NCBI GenBank assembly: GCA_009809945.1
Contig: WTPW01000591.1
Coordinates: forward strand, 24,371 to 88,370
Reading direction: 5' to 3'
DNA from: Gigaspora margarita
Taxonomy: Eukaryota > Glomeromycota > Glomeromycetes > Diversisporales > Gigasporaceae
DNA: 64,000 nt
Numbering within the stretch: position 1 is the stretch's first letter; every line of letters starts with the position of its first letter. A program made the position numbers and the translations under genes. Positions 1-10,785 of this stretch are shown piece after piece. The notes beneath the pieces are model-generated. The model ran no database searches. It saw nothing but the letters and a program-made list of their open reading frames with translations, and had not been told where the DNA came from.

Positions 1-100
1 GAAATGAAAATAAAAAATGAATAAAAACAAAAAAAATAAAAAAAAAACAAAATAGAAGTTCTAAATCACTTGTATTACTATAGCAAGTAAGTACAGTAAA

Positions 101-629
101 ACTAATTATAAACAAAAAATCTAATCTGATCTTTGTAGTACAGAAAGTGAACTTCATCAAACTATTTCAAAAAATTAGTCTAATGTGTGATCCAGATTAC
201 AGATCTACTGATCTAGCTTGGTTTTCTAGTCCTAAAATATAGGTTGGCTTGCGCAAGGTTTTGAAAAGTTGTTTGTTTTCTTGCAAAGGTCTGTGTTCTT
301 GTAAAGTGCAAAAAGTGAAAAAAAATAAAATAGATCTAATTATAAACAAAAGATCTAATCTGATTTTGTAGTATAGTATTTGAACTATTTTGAACTACAG
401 TCAGACCTCTCTAAGTGCACACCCCTTAGGACCATAATAAAAAAAATGCAAAATGTGCACTTAGGGAGGTTAAATTTTATAATTGTTATATGAGTTGGGA
501 CTAAGCAGAGGCATGCATATTAGAGGGGTTTTTTATATACCATGCACTTAAGGGTCTGACTGTATTTCAAAAAAGCAGTCTAATGCGCGATCCAGATTAC
601 AAATCTACTAATCCTAGTCCTAAAATATT
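101..629. repeat. Direct duplication, one copy split by a MITE
   Basis: The stretch at 101-240 recurs at about 335-629 as a diverged direct copy, sharing the segments around 'atctaatctga' and 'gatccagattac'. The second copy is longer only because the MITE at 398-562 sits inside it. The first copy therefore serves as an empty site: 'aaacTAtttc' there corresponds to 'gaacTA' then the MITE then 'TAtttc' here. Confidence 0.75.
398..562. mobile_element. TA-flanked MITE, CAGTCAGACC family (copy 1)
   Basis: A 165-bp element with inverted ends CAGTCAGACC...GGTCTGACTG, flanked by TA on both sides (396-397, 563-564). The ends continue into CTCTCTAAGTGCAC. TIR-plus-TA structure is typical of non-autonomous Tc1/mariner/pogo-type elements. 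It is homologous, in inverse orientation, to 3470-3666, and related to 28801-28948. No coding capacity. Confidence 0.85.
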
Positions 630-1213
630 TTGAAAGGGGTTTGAAATATTTCATAATATATTTTGAAATATTTTGAAATTATTTTCATTATATTTCAAAA
701 ATGTGATATTTTGAAATATTTCGAAATATATTATAGAATATTTTGCTTATATTACAGTTCGTAAAACTTTATATAAGATTACACTATTATAAATTCACTG
801 ATGAATGGCATAAGCATGAACAATGCCATAAACATGAACGATGCAATGAACATAAACATTAATAATAGCATAAGTATAAGCATGAGTGTGAATGATAGCA
901 TGAGCATAATATTGTTAGCTGAAATTGTTTTATGCTTGTAGAAATATTTTGACATTTGATATTTAGGCTGCCAAAATGTCTAAATATTGCTGAAATCCTA
1001 AATTATACCAAAATATCTAAATAATGTCGAAATATCTAAATAATGTCAAAATGTCTAAATTAAGAAATATATATGAAAAACATATGGCTGTTAATCAGTC
1101 TGACTAAAACCACCAGTCCTGCAGTCCTCGTTAGAACTGTCTTTTTATGGGACAGACCAAAAAGACTATTAGTCCGAATATAGTTAGCTTTAAATTATTG
1201 TAACAAATATATG
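630..1213. other. AT-rich spacer with short degenerate repeats
   Basis: No gene is visible. The stretch holds runs of TGAAATATTT-like words (640-740), repeats built on ATGAACA/ATAAGCATGA (790-910), repeats of 'aaatgtctaaat' (955-1065), and a CAGTCTGACT-like inverted motif near 1100-1180 that resembles the ends of the repeat near 2353. Confidence 0.4.
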
Positions 1214-1215
1214 TA

Positions 1216-1431
1216 CCATATCCTATTATGAATAAGCACCCCGTTTTTGAAGTTTCAAACTCAACGTTCTTGATAACTATCTTATCAAACTTAATAAAAA
1301 TTTTTTTATTTAAATTTTATAGATCTATAAAATTTAAATAAATAATTTTTATTAAGTTTGATAAGATAGTTATAAAGAACGTTGAGTTTGAAATTTCAAA
1401 AAAGGGGGTGCTTATTCATGATAGGATACGG
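1216..1431. mobile_element. Foldback MITE with AATAAGCACCCC ends
   Basis: A near-perfect palindrome of about 216 bp, flanked by TA (1214-1215, 1432-1433). The arms run 'CCRTATCCTATYATGAATAA' then GCACCCC, and the centre is 'ttttatagatctataaaatt'. The AATAAGCACCCC motif near the ends recurs at 34690, 60025 and, as AATAAGCTACCC, at 44824, 60538 and 61088. These families share an end sequence. Confidence 0.8.
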
Positions 1432-1697
1432 TAGTCTAATTTTTGTGATATATGAGATTAATTTTTAGATGTTTAGACAACAATAATAAATTTAAATATT
1501 TTAAATCAGAGTTGTTTTTATTTAATGTTTATTTTATATTTTGCGTATTATTAATTTGTCTTTGCTTTCAAACTATACATAAATATTTTTGAATAAATGA
1601 CAAATTAGTATTAGCGTTAGCAATTAAGATTTGTTATTTTGGTTTTGCTATTACTTGCCCTGGCTCTATCTCCTGCCCATCATCCCTAGTCAATTGT

Positions 1698-2086
1698 TGG
1701 GCTCTGTAGCTGCAGTAGCAGTGCAAGGACCTATTAGTGGATAGTTAGGCTCTGCCGCTGCAGTAGCAGTACACGGACCTTAATAGTGGATAGTTAGACA
1801 CTATAGCTGCAAGGACCTTATTAGTGGATAGTTAGGCTCCGCTGCTGCAGTAGTAGTACAAGAACCTTATTAGTGGATAGTTAGGCTCTGCAGTTGCAGT
1901 AGTCAGTGCAAGGGTCTTATTAGTGGATAGTTAGGCTTCACAGTTACACTAGTAGTGCAAGGATCTTATTAATAGATAGTTAGGCTCTACGGCGCAGTAC
2001 AAGACCTTATTAATAGATAGTTAGGCTCCGTGGCTGCAGTGGCAGTGCAAGGACCTTATTTATAGTTAGTTAGGCTCTGTGACTGC
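1698..2086. repeat. Minisatellite, ~58-bp unit, about 7-8 copies
   Basis: Tandem units of about 50-60 bp share the words 'gatagttaggctctg', 'ctgcagtagcagtgcaagg' and 'accttattagt'. Copies differ by substitutions and small indels. Unit GC is clearly higher than in the flanks. Not a coding repeat as far as can be seen, since stops occur in each frame. Confidence 0.8.
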
Positions 2087-3469
2087 AGAGATCTAAAACA
2101 GATGCTGACGATAACGCTGGGCATATGTTGGATATCTTTCTTATACTTGTGTTTTCATGTATTAGTCAGGGTGTGGTTCAGGACCTTGGGTTTAGGAAAT
2201 TTGGAACTGAGAGGTCAGTAGTTTATGCATTGTGAGAATGATTGGTACAGGTTCAAATAATAAGTCCTAGACTAGAGGTTTTGTCATAGGTATTGATGGT
2301 AGAGTATGAATGCTAGAGCTTGTTTGGATGTTTGAATAGTGAACCTATATCCATTAGTGCTGTTAATTAGTCCATCTGGTCTGTTTTGGTTCAAAGACTA
2401 GCAGTCTTTTAAAAAGTTAGGCTAGATTGCAGTCTAGGACTGATTAGGAATGATCAGTATAAGACCAGACAGACTAATTATTAGACCATATAATTGCACT
2501 AACATATTAATTTATTATCCGTATTATTATAGACTCCATTTAAATAATTAATTTATTACTCATTTCATTACATAAAGCTACCTCTAATAATGCGTATGAA
2601 TTTTGAAACCATGCATATGATTTTTGCAGATATATTTTTATGCGAGTATGCTAGCATAATGCAGGTCAATTTATTTCAAGCATCTGGAAGTTCCTAACTG
2701 GGAAAAATTAATATAAATTATGAACAAGGTCAAGAGTGGAACAAAATTCCTTAATATTCCAACAATGGAGCATTTTTTATAAACCAGATATAATACTGCG
2801 CATTACGCGCATCATGTATAAAAAGCACTGAATAGATTATCACTAATTAAGATTAAATTGATACTTAGTTGTGCTTTGTTTTTAAAAGTGCAGTAGTAAT
2901 AATATAATATTCAATTTATTTATAAATAATTTTATTGTTTATATTTAATTTAGACATTTAGTCACATAGTATTTTATTTAGTCAACTATTTAGACATTTA
3001 GTCATATAGTATTTATTTAGTCAACTATTTAGGCATTTAGTCAAATTTAAACTTTTGACATTTCAAAAAAAATAATGCCATGTCGAAATATATTTAGATA
3101 CTAATTGCCTAAATGGTTGACTAAATTAAGTATTTCGACTAACAACATTACATGAGTACTAATGACTATTTTTTAATATTGAGAAACATGATAATCTTAA
3201 TATTAGCAGCACTCAAATTCAGACCTCTGGTAAGTTTTGTTATATGTTAACTAGAATGATCTCTAAATTGTTAGCCACAAATATAATAGTTTTACTTAAT
3301 ACTAACCTGTAGTTTTTAGATTTTTTTAGTAACGATTCTAATACAATCATATCATCTTACCAGTATAATCTTCATGTAGAAGATCCTTTTGATAACTAGT
3401 TATCTGTTGATACATTTATATACCAATATTGTCTTGAACGTGGTTTTGGATATCAAATTTTTCATAATA
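2087..3469. other. AT-rich spacer with a small inverted repeat
   Basis: No gene is visible. At about 2353-2512 an inverted repeat with ends like TTAGTGC and arms 'AATTAGTCYRTCTGGTCT' may be a decayed MITE, but no target duplication was found. At 2950-3140 there are several copies of 'tagtcaactatttagacat'. Confidence 0.4.
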
Positions 3470-3666
3470 TAGTTAGACCCCCTAAGTGCATGTTCCCTAA
3501 GTGCACAGTATATAAAAACCCCTCTAATATGCATGCCTCTGCTTAGTCCCAACTCATATAACAATTATAAAATTTAACCTTCCTAAGTGCACACCTCCTC
3601 TAAGTGCACATTTTGCATTTTTTTCACTATGGTCCTGAGGGGTATGCACTTAGGAAGGTCTGACTA
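3470..3666. mobile_element. TA-flanked MITE, CAGTCAGACC family (copy 2, inverted)
   Basis: This 197-bp copy matches the reverse complement of 398-562, with the ends AGTTAGACC and GGTCTGACTA and TA at 3468-3469 and 3667-3668. It has an extra internal CTAAGTGCA repeat, which explains its greater length. A 72-codon open frame starting at 3587 lies across it and is not considered real. Confidence 0.85.
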
Positions 3667-3900
3667 TAATAAAGACCTGAACAATTCCTCTATTACTTAC
3701 CACAAGTCTTTTCATTGCTCATTAAGTAGAAAATATAAAGCTCAAAAAAGTATCAATCAGAATTCATATCATTTACATGGTAATATGAAAACCAATTGTG
3801 AATAGCACTGTAATTTTACCTTCATCATGTTTTTCATAAACAAGATATTTATAATGCCAAAGCGTAGTATAATTAATAATTATTCAAGTTGATTATTTCA

Positions 3901-4297
3901 ATAAAGTTATTGGCCCTAATGGTTAGGGTAAGGATATTAATTATAAAAGTATTAATTGAGATGAGGGCTTAGTATAATAAGTGAAGTGGAGGTGATAGCC
4001 ATAATATAGTGTTATATTAACTATTAATCTATTAGAAGCGTTAAATTAACTTTATTCTTTATTTACTGTTTAGCATATTTAATAAATTAAACTTATACAT
4101 GGTACATATAATAGAATTATTATAAAGTTATTGGTTCTAACAGTTAGAGTAAGGGTGTTAATTATAAAAGTATTAATTGGGATGAGGGCTTAGTATTATA
4201 AGTGAAGTGGAGGCGATAGCTGTAGCATAGTGTTACATTATCTATTAATCTATTAGAAGTGTTAAATTAAGTTTATTTTTTATTTACTATTTAGCAT
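3901..4297. repeat. Tandem duplication, ~230-bp period
   Basis: The segment at 3901-4076 (from 'ataaagttattgg' to 'tagcat') recurs at 4132-4297 with scattered substitutions, mostly transitions. Just downstream, 4307-4382 is a small inverted repeat with ATGTGACAAAT ends. Confidence 0.75.
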
Positions 4298-5367
4298 AGA
4301 TGTGACAAATAAGGTGTGATAAATAATTTGCAACTATATTAATTGGCTATTATTTGTCATATTTGTTAATTTGTCACATATATACTAAATTGACAAGTCT
4401 GTATAACATGATATAATTCATGTGATCTGGCAAAATTCACCCCTGGTAAGTGTTAAAATTTTCCTATTTATAAATATTATGAATATTTATAAATATTCAA
4501 AACCCACCCTTGGTTCAAAACCTATTCTTGGTTCAAAACAATGTTACCAAAATAGGGCTTGTGTAATATTACACAACATTAGTATTATGTGACAGATACA
4601 GGATGTAGATGAGATTTTCTGGGTCACGTGAACTCTGACTCTCTGACCTACTCCCGAGTAATCAATTTTGTATTACAAATAAGTTTTTTTTTTGATCATC
4701 TATTTTTTGATTATCTGTTGTTTTTTTTTTATATTGAACTCTTTTTTTTCTTTTTCTTTTCTTTATAGTTTTCGGAATTGCCATTTGAAGTAGCCGCTAG
4801 AGATGCCATTATACTTTTGTCTGTTATTTTATTTTTTTTTATTTAACTCTTTTTTCTTTCCTTCATAGTTTTCGGAATCACCTTTGGAGTGGTGCTAAAG
4901 ATGCCATTAGAGACCCGTTGGAGTCGCCGTTGAAGTCGCTATTGGTGCCATATATTGTTGTTGTAGATGTGGTTATTAGAACTTTCGTTTGTTGTTTTCT
5001 ATTTCATGTATTGGTAGTGGATTCATTTTTGCCGTGTAATCGCCTTTAGTTTCATAGTTCTGATTTTGAAACTAGGGAAAGTATGAATTTATTTTATTAG
5101 TTATAAATGCATTAACATGTTACTAATGCTTGTTTCCTTTTTTTTTAGCCATTTTAACTTTCCTAGAAGTTGTGAGGCGTGCACTGTTGAAGTTGCCATT
5201 TGTTTGAAATGGTGTTATTGAAATTGGAGCATGTGCTGTTGGAGTCACCGTTTGTTCGAGATGGTGTTATTTTTGAAATTGGGCGTGCACTGTTAAAGTC
5301 GCAGATAGTGTTGTTGGAATTTTTGTTCATTAGTCAGATGGTGTAGGTACTTTTGCGGTTTAGGTTT

Positions 5368-5388
5368 GGGGTTAGGGTTAGGGTTTGG
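5368..5388 (+). repeat. Telomere-like TTAGGG repeats, interstitial
   Basis: About three consecutive TTAGGG-type units (gttagggttagggttt) lie inside the MULE-like element. A matching C-rich run on the same strand lies at 6357-6394, so the two face each other. Confidence 0.7.
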
Positions 5389-6157
5389 ATTAGTATAGTA
5401 TTAGATTAGAAAGATTTTTGTAAATGATTATGAAATATAAGGAAAGTAATTTAAATAAATAAATAATTTAAAATAAAATAAATAATTTAAAATAAAATAA
5501 ATAATTTAAAATAAAAAAAAATAAATAGAAAATAAAACTTACCGCCAAAAAAAACAGCTTCCGTATTGTTTTTTATTCGATTGCAAAGAGGGCTTTTTTT
5601 TTATTACTTTGCCACTCTAGTATTTCGTATACTAATAACAGATAATAAAAAAATAATTTAAAAATAAATAATTAAATAAATAAAATAAACAAATTAAAAA
5701 TAAAAAAATAATCGAATTATAAAAAAAAAAAAAAATTTAAATAAAAATAATTTAAAAAATGAATTAAAAAAAAATATAAAAAAAAGAAAAAATAAATTAA
5801 AACGAATTAAAAAAAATACAAAAAAATTTTAATTCATTTAATTTTTTTTCCTTCTAATTTTTTTATTTTTTTTATTTGTTTTTTATTTGTTTTAATTTTT
5901 TTAATTTGTTTTTTATTCATTTTAATTTTTAATTCAGATCTTTTTTTATTTATTCGTTTTTTATTTTTTTTTAATTTGTTTTTAATTTTATTTTTTAAAT
6001 TAATTTTTTTTCTTTTTTTTAATAATATTAAAAATTATTTTTTTTAAATTTGGTTTAATTTAATTATTTATTTTTTTTTTTTAATTATTCATTTTAATTT
6101 AATCTTAAATTATTATTTTATTTGAAATTATTTTATTTATTTGGATTTTATAATTTA

Positions 6158-6492
6158 TCGCTATGGCGATGTATCGCCACCCCTGTTCAGCCAATTATAA
6201 TGCAGGATCAGTGTAACGTGAAATCGAACCGATTATGATTTTTTTTCAAAAATCAGCTATAACACGAAATTTTGCCTATGAAACCATCTCTCGAGCTCTA
6301 ACAAAAAAAATTTCTCTTGAAATTTTGGGTTAGAACCACCTTGCTAAAGCACCCTATCCTAACCCTAACCTAACCCTCACCCTAACCCTAAACTAACGAA
6401 TTTATTTTATTGTTTTGATTTCACGTTATACCAGATTGTTTTGATTTCGCATTACACCAGATCTTATAGGGTGCGATATATCGCATAGGCGA
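6158..6492. mobile_element. Nested TIR element carrying CCCTAA repeats
   Basis: The inverted ends are TCGCTATGGCGATGTATCGC / TCGCCTATGCGATATATCGC, each followed by a CACCC/ACCC-type motif. The interior has a CCCTAA-type run (6357-6394) and the words GCCTATGAAACCA and 'ttctcttgaaattt', also found in the element at 14051-14297, so the two are related. The target duplication could not be resolved in the surrounding A/T-rich DNA. Confidence 0.55.
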
Positions 6493-7373
6493 AAAAATAA
6501 AAAATTCTATTTATTTTTAAATTATTTTACTTATTTTAAATTATTTTGTTATTTAGTCGATTTTAAATTATTTTTTTATTTTAGAACCTACTTTATCCAA
6601 GAAATTTAATTACAACTCGATTCAGAAGAAGAGAACACAAGATGGTTTGTATATATATATTTTTTATTTTACAATTATCTTTATTTACATTATTTTATCA
6701 AAAACACGCACTAATATTAACCTTAATACTATTCGCTCTAACCTCTACTCTAATACTATCTAACCTATCTAATTTTACTATATAATACATACTTCCTAAA
6801 TTTGACCAAATACAACATCAATTACAAGCCTATAGATGACTACTGGTTACAACAACTAGCGAAATGAAGATGATGTAACAAGATAATGACACCAATGATG
6901 AAATACTACAAATAAACAACAGTAGAAGAAAGTTAAAGATGCGATGAAATGACAATAGAAGAAAAAAAAAGTAAACCGAATGATGACATTGCACTAGCAA
7001 AAGCGATACCTTACCAATGATATCCATGCTTTACCTACAACTACAATTGCAATGTCAAACCAACAACGATGATGATGAAAAGAGGTACCAACAACGACAA
7101 TACCAACGACAAACGGCGATGTTGTAAGAAATAAAAAAAAAAGGGCTGTAAATTAAAAAAAAAAGTGTACTTATTTGTTGATCCGTGTAACAGGGTAATC
7201 ACAGGATCCACTCTGATTCAGAGATCGATTGTGCACGTAACCCAGAAAATCTCACCTACATCCTGGCACTCTTGTATTATGTAACTAAAATTATTTTTGT
7301 GAAAATAGTTCAATAAGCTTTTGTATAAGCAATATGCATATTTATATTACACAAATTATATAACTATATGATA

Positions 7374-7778
7374 CAGTGCGTAACACCTCAAGACTAAAAT
7401 AATTTCAAAAATTAATAGCTCATGATACAGAAAAGATATAAAAAAAGAAAGCTGCTTTATTGTAGCCAAGTTAATTTGCTACAACTTAGTGACTTTATTT
7501 TGAAAATAATTATTATATATTCTTGATTTATAACATTTTAAATGTACTCAATTTTTATATAATACATTAAAAAATTAACAAAAATGGGACAAGTCACATG
7601 TTTTGGCCTTTTTTATTAGCTAATTTTTAAAAAATTTGTTAATTAATAAAATTTTATCCATTAAAAAAAATTTTTTAACCAATTAAAATACAAGAAATTA
7701 ACAAAACATAAAATTCATTATAAAATTTTTTCAAAATGGGACAAATTATACATTTTAGTCTTTAGGTATCACACACTA
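7374..7778. mobile_element. TA-flanked TIR element
   Basis: The ends CAGTGCGTAACACC and GGTATCACACACTA are inverted repeats extended by AAGACTAAAAT, with TA outside both ends. About 405 bp. The interior is A/T-rich with two copies of an 'aaaatgggacaa' block and no coding potential. Confidence 0.6.
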
Positions 7779-8018
7779 TAGTATAGGTCTTTCAACACAT
7801 ATTCAAAATATTTTAAATATTTGAATATTATAAAAATATCCGAATATCATGAATATTTATAATATTTATGAATACGAAATCAAAAATCGATGAACTCTTT
7901 CCAACGATCCCTCAAACCAACAATCACCGAACGGACCTGCAACCAAGTGTTTAGTTAGTATAGGAAATAACACACAAAACTTCTCTTGTAGCAACTAGAA
8001 TTAGTAGTCTTAAGCTTA

Positions 8019-8339
8019 ATGAGTTTTCAGATTATTTGGAGAAATGAAATAGAGTTGAAAGAGAACTCCCTTTGGGGTTTTGCCTCCCCAGTAGAAGTCT
8101 ACAGAACTATCGAACAAGTAGTTAGTAAATACTGGAAGTACATATCAAGAACTTGTAGAAGCATTAGTGGAAGCAAGCTCCTGGTTTTCTATACTATTCT
8201 TTACTTTGCAAACTCCTACACTCTCTCTACATTGGTTTCTCAGCCTTCTCTATGGCTTTTCACAAAATTTTTACCAAAAAGTGGGAATTTCGGCGTATCC
8301 CCTCCAAAGGATCGATATTGTGTACCCATTCAAGAATAG
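8019..8339 (+). CDS. Unrecognised 106-codon open frame
   Basis: An uninterrupted frame of 106 codons begins ATGAGTTTTCAG. It lies in a stretch (about 7870-8440) with visibly higher GC and more even codon use than the flanks, which argues it may be a relic of real coding sequence. The product has no motif I recognise: it is mixed-charge in the first half and hydrophobic/aromatic around residues 53-82. An overlapping frame at 8167-8364 is a shadow. I see no confident splice sites or promoter. It could be an exon fragment of an unknown transposon gene or simple chance. Confidence 0.25.
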   Translation: MSFQIIWRNEIELKENSLWGFASPVEVYRTIEQVVSKYWKYISRTCRSISGSKLLVFYTILYFANSYTLSTLVSQPSLWLFTKFLPKSGNFGVSPPKDRYCVPIQE

Positions 8340-9614
8340 AAACTCAAGTCACGTGAAGTCATGAGAGATCGCAACACAAGCTGCCAATATGTTTACGTGT
8401 ATAGCAATGATTGACAGACGTCTACAGAGGGTCTTCTAAAAAAAATTTGATTGGGTTATCTCAACCTCTTAGTATAGTTTTTTTCTTTATGGTTTTCATT
8501 TTAGATACAGTACCGAGATCTTGTTTAATACTGTATAATTTTTACAAGCATAGTATAGGCTTTGATTATACTACTATCTAAATTGTTTTTTCTTTTTCTC
8601 TTTTGTTTTTTCTTTTTGACATTTTCTTTTCTTTTCTTTTGTTTTTTCTTTTTCCTCTTTATATTTTTTACTCATTTTCTACTTTGTTTTTTTTTTTACT
8701 TTTCCTCTTTTTCATGGTCTTTATGAAAAAGGAAAAATTAAAAGGAAGGAAAAATGATCCTGATAATGACATACAATGCCAATGTCAGTGATAGTTGGGT
8801 GCATATTGCACAAAAGTCTGAGCAAGTTCAGGCTCTGACTTGAAACGAAAGGTTGTTATAGCAGATCGCTTTGGGTACTTTGTACTTGGAGAGTTTCTTT
8901 TTGGTAGAGTATCTAGGAATACAGTGGCAGTATTGTATTATTTTTTTTACATAATAAAAAAGAAGCAGGATCGTTGAACTATAAAAAATAATATTTATGA
9001 ATATTTAAAAACATTTATGAATATTCATAAATATTAAGAATATTCATAAATATTATAAATATTCATAAATATTATGAATATTTACGAATATTCAAATATT
9101 TATAATTTATATTCAAATATTCATAAATATTTATATATTCGAATATATTCATAAATATAGTATATTCAAATACAAGCACTGGTATATATTGCCTTAATAC
9201 AGCTATAAATTTATAAAAATTTTATTAGATTATTATCTAAAATTAATTAAATATATAAAATAATTATCTTTACAATTGACTCAGAAATTTTTTTTAATCT
9301 ATCTTTCACAACAAGGTTCAGAATATGAGCAAGCAATAATTATAAAAAGTTCTTTTTTAATAGTAATTAAATCCTGCAAAGCAGAATTAATTATTTATAA
9401 ATTGTAGTATTATTCAAACTTGCATTATCAAGGTAATAGTTTGCAACTGTAAATATATAATATTATTAATATATATTAAATAATTTCAAAATCAAAGCAT
9501 TATTAATATATATTAAATGATTTCAAAATCAAGGCATAATTATATACTTTTGTGGTAATTAAGTATTGCTCAGTTATAGCCTTAATACAATTTGCAAGGT
9601 TGGTACTAGTATAA
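8340..9614. other. Spacer: polypyrimidine tract and AATATTCATA array
   Basis: No gene is visible. A T/C-only tract fills most of 8585-8712. At about 8975-9175 a palindromic minisatellite is built on ATAAATATTCATAAATATT. Further on, a 45-bp direct duplication around 9455-9540 repeats 'ttattaatatatattaaat'. Confidence 0.5.
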
Positions 9615-10642
9615 TAGTCATAGAACATGTCCCCTAGAAATAAGTTTATAATAAAAATTATAAAAAAAACATATGAATTTACTATAAACTTTGAGCTGAA
9701 GATCCTTCTCAGCTTAACTAATTAACTTAAAAAATTAAATTTTGCAGGAATATAGAACAACAAAAGAGGAAAATTTTGAGTTAAAAATGGCATTAAAATT
9801 TTGCTAATTTTGCACTTTTTTAAAATGTAACTCTGTCAAAAACAAGTATTTACAAATTTTAAATTAGTAATTATGTGTAAAATTATGCTCTGAACAACTT
9901 TACTTAGGCGACGGAAGTAGGTTACCTTGTAAGAAAAATGGGTTATTTATGTACTAAAGTTAAAATTTATCGTATTTCATGATATAACTTTTTTTCTTAT
10001 TAGGTAACCTACTTTGGGCTCTTAAGCAAAGTTGCTCAGCATGTAATTTTACATCACATTTGAAATTGATTCGCGTTTTTTGGACCTTTTCCAAGTAAAA
10101 AATGGGTTTAAAGTTCAAAAAAAATTTTCCAAACTTTAAACCCATTTTTCACTTGGAAAAGGTCCGAAAAATGCGAATCAATTTTAAATATAATGTAAAA
10201 TTACATGCCGAGCAACTTTGCTTAAGAGCCCAAAATAGGTTACCTAATAAGAAAAAAAGTTATATCATGAAATATAATAAATTTTAACTTTAGTACATAG
10301 ATAACCCATTTTTCTTACAAGGTAACCTACTTCCATCGCCTATGTAAAGTTGTTCAGAGCATAATTTTACACATAACTGCTGATTTAAAATTTGTAAATA
10401 TTTGTTTTTGACAGAGTTAAATTTTGAAAAAGTACAAAATTGGCAAAATTTTAATGAGGTTTTTAAGCTCAAAATTTTCTTCTTTTCTTGTTCTATATAC
10501 CTGCAAACTTTAATTTTAAGTTAANTAGTTAAGCCAGAGAGGGATCTTAGCTCAAAGTTATATAGTAAATTCATATNTTTTTTTATAATTTTTATTATAA
10601 ACTTATTTTAAACTAATTTCAAGAGGACATGTCCTATGACTT
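9615..10642. mobile_element. 1-kb palindromic foldback element (copy 1)
   Basis: The whole 1028 bp folds on itself around about 10128 (centre 'ttcaaaaaaaattttccaaa'). The ends are (C/T)AGTCATAGRACATGTCC and its complement, flanked by a 4-bp direct repeat ATAA (9611-9614, 10643-10646). Frames at 9960-10145 (minus) and 10102-10287 (plus) are mirror images produced by the palindrome. Homologous to 29554-30616. The TAA-containing duplication would fit PIF/Harbinger-like insertion, but the class is uncertain. Confidence 0.75.
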
Positions 10643-10785
10643 ATAAGGATAAAGAATTAGCTAGAATGATATTAAAAGTGATACAAGGTTCTATTTTTAT
10701 CCAAAAAATGAGCGATGATTGCCAAATAACCTAGTTGCTAAAGAGACATCCACACATCATATATAAAAGAGATTATGCCTTCAAC

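Larger units (their letters stand above)
4591..7273. mobile_element. MULE-like non-coding element with 9-bp target duplication
   Basis: The 2.68-kb element is flanked by a perfect 9-bp direct repeat GTATTATGT (4582-4590 and 7274-7282). Its ends are inverted repeats of about 40 bp sharing 'AGGATGTAGRTGAGATTTTC' then TGGGTYACGTG. A 9-bp duplication and long TIRs are the signature of Mutator-like (MULE) elements. No transposase is visible. The interior holds GTTG/GTCGCC-rich low-complexity sequence (4770-5340), A/T-rich tracts (5440-6130), and GATGA/CAACA-rich sequence (6830-7120). A second element is nested at 6158-6492. Confidence 0.8.

Noticed and set aside
1698-2086. CRISPR array
   Set aside because: The repeats are tandem without unique spacers and diverge along their whole length. 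The window is eukaryotic.
5368-6394. A chromosome end or telomere fusion because of TTAGGG/CCCTAA runs
   Set aside because: The runs are only a few units long and lie inside insertion elements. A third run lies in another small element at 14243.
9960-10287. Two near-identical small open frames on opposite strands
   Set aside because: They are the two arms of the foldback element at 9615-10642. The similarity comes from the palindrome, not from coding.
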